Position numbers and translations under genes: made by a program. This document shows positions 55,509 to 64,000 of a stretch of 64,000 bases of DNA, piece after piece. The notes under the pieces were generated by a model that was given only the letters and a program-made list of their open reading frames with translations, made no database searches and had not been told where the DNA came from. Source of the DNA: Tamarix chinensis (taxonomy: Eukaryota > Streptophyta > Magnoliopsida > Caryophyllales > Tamaricaceae); assembly GCA_030549775.1 (NCBI GenBank), contig CM060175.1, positions 15,978,212-16,042,211 of the forward strand. The letters are read 5' to 3'. Within the stretch, counting starts at the first letter, position 1. Each line of letters begins with the position of its first letter.

Positions 55509-56874
55509 CTTATCCATAACATATTCATACCATTGTGCATAAACCATTTTCCTTTGATATCCTTATGTTCTCATACGTTTTAATTGTTAGAAACCTTTGA
55601 AGTCTTTAACTATTATGTGATTGACATTAAGTGGGTTTTTGTTTTATTCCCAAAGGCACATTCTAATTTCCCTTACATCATGAATATCTAATGTTTAGTA
55701 CCTTGTTACAAGAATTTTCTAGAAGGGATTAAGATATTGTGACATTTTGATGATGGTATCGATCTTTATTCATGTTCTTGATATGCATATTATGTGGAGT
55801 ACTAATGTGGTTTATTATCATTCGATGAATTGTATTTCATATATCTTATCAATTTAAGTTATGGTACATAAATATGTATCTCAATTTGATTATGTTTGTG
55901 ATAGACTCCCATCTTATTATAAGATAGATGGTAGAGGTAAATGACAATAGAAAGCTAAAAGTCTCATTTTCAATAAGCCCGAATTGGATCTAATATGATC
56001 AATTCAAATATCAAAAGTGATAGATTGGTGGATTCATCGTCCATCACCATATGTGGATCTTCATCGCTTGAAGATGATGAAAAGCTACATAAAATATCTA
56101 TGTATAATAAAATTATGTAAATTTAAAAGTCATAGATTGATAGTTTCATCGCCTATCACCGTATACATGCAAGTGATAAATTAATGATCTCATCACTCAT
56201 CAATACACACATATCTTATCGCCTGAAGTTGATTAGAGAACATAGTGCACACCTCCATTACATGAAGTTAATGGAGGGTCACACGAAGTAACTAATTTTT
56301 TTTTCTTATATATCCAAAGTATGGATGGGTGATTGCATAAGTATCGGTAGAAGCATAAAGCTCCCAACCAACTATTTTATTTACAAATACATACCTGAGT
56401 TACATAAGGATATGCTATGATTGAGATGGAAGCCAAAAGTTTCACCTAATGATTTAATAGTTCAAAATACTTGATGCACAATTCAAACCCAAAGATCAAA
56501 TAATTATAAGGTGATGAGTACCTTATGTGCAATTTGATCAAGAAGATCAAATAAATGAAAGCCTTTTAAGACTTATGTAATATCAATCAAGAAGATCAAG
56601 AGGTTTCTTAAGATTAGAAACTCAAGTGCAGTTCAATCTTGAAGGTTGAATCATTTAATAGTGGTAAAGATCCATAGACCTATTGTATTTTTACACTTTC
56701 AATTTTTAGCATTTTGATTTCATTAATTTAATTTTATGATTTAATTTGTTTAATTGTAAAGTATTGATGATGATTTTATGTGGAATTTCTAACCACTTGA
56801 TTATGAAATTGTGCACCTACTTCATCATTGGTAGTGAATATAACATGCCATAGTCAAGTCTCCTTTGCCACCAT
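55509..56874. other. No gene recognised
   Basis: AT-rich. Loosely repeated motifs such as GATAGATT(G/A)(G/A)T..TCATC(G/A)CC..ATCAC occur near 56017-56215, and AAGAAGATCAA recurs at 56539-56600. This may be decayed retrotransposon sequence, but no protein motif is readable. Confidence 0.4.
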
Positions 56875-57606
56875 TATAATACCCCAAAATAGTAATAGAT
56901 AGTGGAGGTTTAAAATAATTGATAAGAATACATATATCAACAAGGTATATTATTTTAGAAAACCTATAATTAAAGAACTCCACATTTAAGTATGCTAAAG
57001 TTGGACCAATTTAAGGATAGGCGACCTCTTAAGAATTTTTTAGGATGCATGTGAGTTGATAAAAATCATGCTTAAAAGGACAAATGTTGATCTATAGAGT
57101 CATCCTTGATCCCCAAAGCACTCTAGAGCAACCACTTGCAACCCTAATGAATTTAGGGTGTTATAAATGGTATTAGAGTGAAACCACACTTGCAGACTAA
57201 ACTTACATGAGTCAGTTAACTACCTAACAAAAACAATTCTTGGGATAGACTATAATGAGATAGTAAGATGTTGAGGTGCGATGAGGATGTTACATTCTTG
57301 ATCCAGGGTGTATGTAATGCCCTAAAAATAGTGGTGGATATTGGAGGTTTACAATAATTAATAATACTAACTATATCAATAATACATACATTTTCAAAAA
57401 ATCTATCATTAAATAGTTTTATAGTTAAACGTACTTGACTTGGAGTAATTTAAGGATCAGTGATCTCTTAGGAAGTTTTTTAGACTGTGTGTGAGTTGAT
57501 AAAAAGCATGCTCAAAAGGATTCATGTTAATATATGGGGCTAGTCATTGATCTTGAAAGCACTCTAAAGTAACTACTCACGACCCTAGTATGGATAGGGT
57601 GTTACA
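56875..57606 (+). mobile_element. Second, older Cassandra-type TRIM element
   Basis: The LTRs are 56875-57165 and 57313-57606, beginning T(A/G)TAAT(A/G)CCC and ending GGGTGTTA(T/C)A. The primer site TGGTATTAGAG is at 57168-57178. The interior shares CTAAACTTACATGA, TCTTGGGATAGACTATA and GATGTTACATTCTTG-like blocks with 31070-31200. The 5S-derived segment remains as AAAGAACTCCACATTTAAG and GGATAGGCGACCTCTTAAGA, more altered than in the first element. The two LTRs also differ more from each other, so this copy is older. Confidence 0.8.
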
Positions 57607-58774
57607 ACTGTAATGGATGGAATATTTATAATAGTATCCCCATTATATTATAGGTCTAGTGGGTAGAGGCAATTAATGGTTGAAGCCTAGAGCTTCCTAT
57701 TTGATAAACATTTTGATGGTTGAAATCTGAATCTTATCATTCATATATGAGTTTAATGGTTAAAACATAAAATTTTTCCATTTGATATAAGTAATATAAT
57801 GGTAGAGGCTAAAGGCTTCTTGCATCATAAACATGAATAAAATCTAGAAGATTAATCTCTTTGATTGAAATGCCACCATAATGAAGCATTTTATGAGCCT
57901 ATAATTAGGAAAACTGTACACATGTATGTAATATAAATGATAGAATTTCTTAAACTTATTTGAACTTGAGTTTGACCCAAAATATAAAATAACTTGAGCT
58001 TTTATAATTATAATATAAACAAAATCTGATATGAAAGATAGAATTATCGAAACTTAACTAAATCAAAAACTATTTGGCCTTAACCCAAACCAACCCAAGT
58101 TAGTCCAATGAATTGACATAACATTTTGCTATGAGAAGATTGATGTCCTAAGCTGATCTAAATTCAAATTGACCTAGCCTAATAGTGACTTGACCCACGT
58201 AATTGTCAACTTTATATGTGGATATGTTAATTTTTCTACATGAAAGGCAAAGAACTATATCACACATGATCTTATAATTAACCATAATTAAAAAATAAAA
58301 TAAATTAATGACCAAAATATCTTAAAATAAAGAAATACACCTATAAGGTTGTATCATGACAATGCTTATGATTGTCTATTATAAAGCATCATGATTATTT
58401 GTGTCCATATCAATTACTAAAGGTCAATTTCATATAACTTTTTATGGTTCTATCTTGAACAATTATGTGTACATAAAACATTGAACCACATAATGAACAA
58501 CTACTATAGGTGCATCTATAATCTCTAAGGTGGTAGTTATCACTTAGCAACTACCTTGGTTTCAATAACTCTTACATACACATTTTTAAAAATTGAATCG
58601 GTAATATTATTGGTTTATTGGTTTAATGATTGAACTAGCATTTTACCTAGTTGAAGTAGTGATACATATCAGGCTAAAAAATATATGAAATATGTAAAAT
58701 ATTAAATTACACATGAATCTAACTGCTCTAATAGGTTTTTTAGCTAATTTTTTTAATGGTTTTTTACTAGTTCA
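57607..58774. other. No gene recognised
   Basis: AT-rich sequence with short repeated phrases (TAATGGTTGAAGC, TGATGGTTGAAATC, TAATGGTTAAAAC) near 57676-57760. No frame with recognisable content. Confidence 0.45.
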
Positions 58775-59263
58775 TAGGGATGTAAACGAGGTGGGATCGG
58801 ATGGGGTACCTTATATCCATACTCAAACCGGATTAAAATATATATATCCATATCTATACCCGTACCCGAATGGATATTCACTAATATACCCATATCGGTA
58901 CCCAACGGATATCCGTTGCCCGATGGATAACCCATTTACCTGATAAGTTATAAATAACCAACAAATAATATGTTATCCAACGGGTAAACTAGTTACCCGT
59001 TACCCGTTTAAATTCTTAATTGTAAACTATTCTTATATAAAAAGTTAAGGGTAAAAAAGTAAATATATAACGAGTAAACAGATATGGATGTGGGTACGGA
59101 TATGGGTATGGATACCCCTTACCCATATCCATATCTGAACCCACCGGATATTTTTAACTCCTACACATATCTGTATCCATATACGTTTATCATTATCTAT
59201 ATCCATATCCATTGGGTAAAATCCTTCGGTTTTTGGGTATTATCCACCCCATATACATCCCTA
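58775..59263. mobile_element. hAT-like MITE rich in ATGGATAT/ATATCCAT motifs
   Basis: Left end TAGGGATGTAAACGAGGTGG. The right end in reverse is TAGGGATGTATATGGGGTGG, 17 of 20 identical. The flanks CTAGTTCA and ATGGTTCA match at six of eight positions, fitting an 8-bp hAT duplication. The 489-bp interior is made of CATATCCATA/TACCCGTACCC motifs and is non-coding. The frames seen on both strands are Tyr/Pro/Ile repeat translations. Confidence 0.75.
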
Positions 59264-60539
59264 ATGGTTCATTAATTTTTACTAATATGATTGATTCTTG
59301 TCCAGCCCTCAATCTTAAGAATTTTTAATTGAATCTTTGTTAGTTACCAAGTTCATTAACTAGTTTATCGATCACATCAATCCAATCAGATTTTAAATAC
59401 GATGCTCACACATGGCCTAGATATTTAAAAATGACTTTAGGTTTGGATTAGTTACATCTGGTCTAGTCTTCAATGGTACTTTAGACTTTAGTACAGCAAG
59501 GTATACACTTAGATGTTTTTTTAACTAAATAAAATGACATATAGCATATATTCTAGGTTTAGTGTTTAAGTTCATATTATCAAGGAATTTGATTTAAATT
59601 TTATTCTTCCTGTCCTAATCTTATTTGGATTATTATTAAAATTTATGACATTTTATTCTTCCTCTCCTAATCTTATTTGGATTATTTTTTTTATTTGGAG
59701 GAAACCAATTAAATGTCAATTTTTGGTGATTATAATAGTAAAAATTAGGAATTAAGTTAATAGGTATCTTAAATTTGATCAAAACCTTAAGCTTTTTCTT
59801 TTTGTTGTTTTATCCGGTCTAAAACCAATTTCAAACTATTTTGGTCTTTAACCTTGGAATATTGAAAAATAAGCCTTCAATCCATTTTAGTCTAGTTTTT
59901 GATTAATGCATATCCTTAAAGTAATCCTAATCATATCCATGTCTCCTTAAAGTCAGTATTGATCAACCCTTCTAGTACTACTTCACCATTTTCAAATTCC
60001 TTTTAGATACCTTTATAGTAACTTCATTACCTCCCATTAAGTTCTTCCAAGATTATATATATGCTTGCTAGCAATTCCTACACCATGTAATATGCCAAGT
60101 TTGTTGAAGATCATTATATAAGGCTACCCATTGGTGATGCTTATGAAACCTTTTACATATATTTATGCTCTTTAACTAATATAATATATTTCAGAAAGTT
60201 CTGACATGCCTTTTTGAGTTATTTTTTGAAATCATCATGCTAAGTGTCTACTTTATTGGACCCAAATGCTTTGTTTTCAATTTCTAGAACACCATCCGCT
60301 TCGATTCATTAATGACTTTCATGCTAGTACCAAAATGTCCATATTGTCTGAATATATGTGACATTAAGATAATACAAAGCATTGAGTCTGCTTAAAACTA
60401 TATTGATAGTGATCACTCTTCCTAATGGTTTCTCTTATGTGTGAAGGCATCATACTTCAAATACCATTGTCTAAGTGTATGTTCTAATCCATATAAGTTT
60501 TTTTTTTTAAAAAAAAAAAGTTTATAGACTAAGTGTATC
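59264..60539. other. No gene recognised
   Basis: AT-rich. A duplicated phrase TTTTATTCTTCCT(G/C)TCCTAA with a following TTATTTGGATTA lies at 59597-59632 and 59651-59686. A T(10)A(11) dyad occurs near 60500-60520. No coding signal was found. Confidence 0.45.
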
Positions 60540-62726
60540 TGAAATGTCCCGAAAATTTATAATTTTAAAAATTATATTTAAATCAGACTTTATTGTAAAA
60601 TTTTATTAAATAAATTATTTTTATTAAAATAAAAAGAATTTAATTAAGGAAAATTAAGAATAAATTAATAAGTATTTTAATTAGGAGAAATTTGGGTATT
60701 TTAGCTCATTTAGGATTTTATTTTGATAATTAATTAAATAAATTATTTTATTTAAAATAAGAGGGAGAAAATAGTTTCAAAATAATATGAACTTTATAAA
60801 TAATTTAATTAAAGAAAATTAGAGTGATTTGCTAATTAAAATGAAATTTATGAAAATCTTTTAAAATCATAATTTAGCCTAAAAAGGGATTTAAATATTA
60901 TTTTATTTAAATATTATTATTTTTAATTATCCTAAATATTTTAATTAATTTAAATACCCAATCTAATTATTTTTCTCTTTTCCCTTTTTCCTTTTCTTTC
61001 TTCCTTTTTCTTCTTTTTCTTTCTTTTTCTTTCTTTTCTTCCTTTTCTTTTCCTCCCTTTTTCCCCGTTTGGGCTGCCCTCTCCCGCGGCCTAATCCTTT
61101 TTCCCTTCTTCCTTCTGCGTCGCGGCCCATCCTAGCGGCCCGTCCTCTTTTTCTTTCTTGCGACCTATCTCCTTCTTTTTCTTTCTTTTCTTCGGCCCGA
61201 CTACAAAACACTGCACTTCATTTATTTTCCCACCGAAACTTCGCGTTCCATTTAAAATTAAACCTTAGCCCGCGCCGACCGGCCCGGTCATTCTTTTTCT
61301 TTCTTTTCTTTTCTCGGCTGCCCGGTCCAGCTCCCCCCATATTCTTCTTCTTTCTTCAGCCCCGCCAACCACCGACCTGCAACCCGCCACTATTGCCCTA
61401 CTTTTTCGCCGCCATTTACCAGCCGTTTCAATCCTCTCTCTCCCCTACTGACTCTTCGACATTTTCTCCCAACTAACTCCCCCTCTCCTCGCACATTTCT
61501 CCCTCTCCCAGCCAGTCAACCCCCATCCCCCAACAATTACTACCATCGGCCAAATAACGTCGCCGGAAACCCTAACCTTACTTGCCCAACTGTCTAAACT
61601 ATCCACAGACCCTAACCTCTTATTTACACTCTCTAAATACCTCCCATAAGAGCCTGTGTCGAGCTTTTAATTCCTACCCAGAAAAATGACCCTTATCGCA
61701 CCGCCTCTCTAGACGCCAGCCCTACTGCCTTCAGCTAACGCCGCCACCTAATCCACCTACCAAAATCTTCGTTGCACCACCCTCTAGCTAGCAAAACGTC
61801 CTATATGCCTCGATTCTTCCTGCACGAGCTACCCCAGCTGTGCGAAATAGCCTTCCCGATCAACCTATTTTCTGTCTCCGCTACCCTTTGAACCACCTTT
61901 AACCACCTCTTCTGCCACTTCTTTCACCTTCTAAAATGTTCTGCAGATCACCTTCTACCTTCCCCTACCTCTCCTTTCCTCTTTCTCCCTCTCCTCCTCT
62001 CTCTTTCTTCTTCTCTTCCATTCGGCCATCACCCACCGCCGCCGTCTGCCGCCACCTTTGGTTGTGCCACCACCTCTATTTCTTCCCCCTTCTTTTGGGA
62101 AACCCTAAACACCCTAACTCCCACCTTAATTCTCCCTATCTTTTTCCCAACATGCAGCTTTTACCCTTTTCTTTCCTTTTTTAGGCCGCCACCGCTACCG
62201 CCGTGAACAACCTCCAGTGCCGCCTATCCCCTCCAGCCTAAGGTTGAACCCTAGACCCTCTTAGCTATTTTCCCTATTTTTATAACCCTTAAATTATTTT
62301 ATTTTAATTATTTGCACATAAATACTATTATTATTGTTAATATGTATTATTATTATTATTAGTATTAATGTTTTGATTATTATTTCTGTTGAGGGCTGAA
62401 GCCCTATTATATTTTTAATTGGATTTTATTATTATTTTTCTTATTATTAATATTAATATGTTAGTATTATTATAATTATTATTTTTATTATTATTGTTTC
62501 AAATTACTGTTATTATTATTTCATTATTAATATTACAACTACTTTACTATTATTTATTTATTTATTATTATTATTATTATTACTATTTCATTATTAATAT
62601 TATTATTACTAAATTTTATTATTTATCTTACTAGTATTATTATTAGTATTATTTTGGTAAAGGGGGCCGAAGCATTTATTTTACTTTGTTTTTGAATAAT
62701 GTCCTTTTTATTATTATTATTGTTAC

Positions 62727-62766
<40 letters not shown>

Positions 62767-64000
62767 TATATTCTCATTGATATTACTTTTAGTATCATTA
62801 TTATTATTAGAATAAAGTATTTAACCCTACATTAATTATCAACTTTTATAATATTTCTATTATTTCTATATCTTTAGCAAAGTTAGAATTTTGTTAATGT
62901 TATTTTATTAGTATGTTATTATTTGGTCAAAGCCCTAGGGAGGCATAGGAGCGTGATCCAAGACCGGTGTCGTTTCAGGTAAGGGGTGCTAAGGCCTTTT
63001 GTGTGCTTATATGCATTATGTGCTTCGCATGCTATGTATCATATGTTCATTATTGTAATCATTTCGTATATGGTATGATGTGGAGTTCAAGAATGTTCAG
63101 GTATTGTTATATGGCATGTGTATTATTTATATATGATGATATGTGTTGTGACCCTATAAGGCATGCATGTGAGGGTGTTGATATGGTTTGTGTGGGAGAA
63201 AGGATGAAAAAGGAGGATGGGGAAAGAGGTTTACCAAGGGAGGTGAGTTAGCCTAATTATTTTAGTGATTCATGAGTGGCAGAATAAAATGGATAATTTT
63301 AAGGTTTCGTGTGGGAGAATCTGATTTATGATTTTATGGTTTTCTATGGGAGAATATAATTTATGGTTTGATATGTGGGAGTCTAATTTATGGTTTTGTA
63401 TGGAAGAATATAATTTATGGTTTTGTGTGGAAGAATATAATTTATGATTTATATGGGAGAATCTAATTTATAGTTTTGTGTGGGAGAATATAATTTATGT
63501 TTTGCTTGAGAGAAACTAATTTATGGTTTTATATGGGATAATCTAATTTATGGTGTTGTATAGGAGAACCTAATGTAGGGTTTGGTAAGGATGAATCTTT
63601 GGTTGTGTATGGATTGAATTTAAAGTTCTGTATGGAGGAATCTAGGGTTTTAATTATATGGAAGGATCTAGTGTTGCATGGTTGAATTCAGGGTTTCACG
63701 TGGGATTTTAGGGTTTGCATGAAAAAGTTCGAAGGTTTGCATGGGGAGGTTAATGTCTGCATGGGTATAAAATTTACGTGTGGAAAGTTGATTTGGGATG
63801 TAAGGAAGGTAATGTAAGTGTTGTTTGGGTGTTTGAACACTTGGGATGAAAAAATAATACGTAGGACATTATAAGGGTATGGAGGAGACTGAATTAGGGT
63901 TCGGAGTGATTAACTATGGGTTGTTGTGATTAACTAGGGTTGGAGTGGATAATTGTGGTTTTTTGTGATTAACTAAGGTTTGGAATGGCTAATTATGGTT
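60540..64000 (+). mobile_element. Giant gypsy LTR, cut by the window end
   Basis: It starts TGAAATGTCCCGAAAATTT at 60540, matching the reverse of the LTR start at 10057. Blocks follow in the family order: AT-rich (60560-60960), pyrimidine-rich (60970-62260), ATT-rich (62320-62830), the conserved AGGAGCGTGATCCAAGACCG then TCAGGTAAGG block (62947-62985), and a minisatellite (63300-63600). The sub-repeats and the 3' end lie beyond the window. Pro/Ser/Phe-rich frames within are low-complexity. Confidence 0.65.
63300..63600 (+). repeat. About 32-bp minisatellite in the LTR
   Basis: Nine or ten imperfect units are built on GGGAGAATATAATTTATGG and a following TTTTGTGT. The reversed equivalent is the ATTC(T/A)CCCATGCA..AAACCC(T/A)AG array at about 6840-7080 in the minus-strand copy. 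The array then grades into AGGGTTTGCATGG-like units up to about 63760. Confidence 0.75.

Noticed and set aside
58713..58943. Tyr/Pro-rich frames on both strands
   Set aside because: They are translations of the simple words inside the MITE at 58775-59263.
61069..61476. 135-residue plus-strand frame
   Set aside because: It lies in the pyrimidine-rich LTR block and has only Phe/Pro/Ser low-complexity sequence.

Overview
This is a gene-poor, repeat-rich stretch of plant nuclear DNA, almost certainly from an angiosperm and probably a eudicot. The evidence is spliced GT-AG exons, TTTAGGG-type telomeric repeats, Ty3/gypsy and Ty1/copia LTR retrotransposons, a plant LINE, two Cassandra-type TRIM elements carrying 5S rRNA promoter sequence, and an endogenous pararetrovirus of the family Caulimoviridae. 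I could not name the species.

Layout. 1-23000 is a nest of very long non-coding gypsy-type LTRs in both orientations, joined by tandem sub-repeats. One nest can be resolved: a 4.36-kb solo LTR (15486-19844, 5-bp duplication TATAC) lies inside a plus-strand LTR (12031-20450), which lies inside a minus-strand LTR (about 11395-23000). 23541-28155 holds the one intact-looking gene, nine exons encoding a METTL2/6-type tRNA m3C methyltransferase of 318 residues. 29000-32245 is a minus-strand LINE relic with its reverse transcriptase core deleted and a Cassandra element (30751-31507) inserted in it. 33000-35790 looks like a transposon with inverted ends that holds exon-like sequence and about 1 kb of degenerate telomeric repeats. 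35790-50429 is a minus-strand copia element opened by two later insertions: the pararetrovirus (37062-44390, in its reverse transcriptase region) and a gypsy LTR (about 46440-49079, between gag and protease/integrase). 50430-54200 holds decayed gene fragments, including a U-box/kinase pseudogene. 54200-64000 has a second, older Cassandra (56875-57606), an hAT-like MITE (58775-59263) and another giant LTR (60540 to the window end).

How the parts relate. The copia element gives an insertion chronology. The pararetrovirus sits at an ATATAT tract inside the copia coding sequence, and removing both insertions leaves about 4.7 kb, a normal copia length. The virus copy is rearranged: its leader, tRNA-Met primer site and start of the movement protein lie on the plus strand. 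The coat protein, protease, reverse transcriptase, RNase H, a second ORF and the promoter lie on the minus strand. The two parts meet at a GATA repeat. All viral and retrotransposon frames are broken. Only the methyltransferase gene looks able to make a protein.
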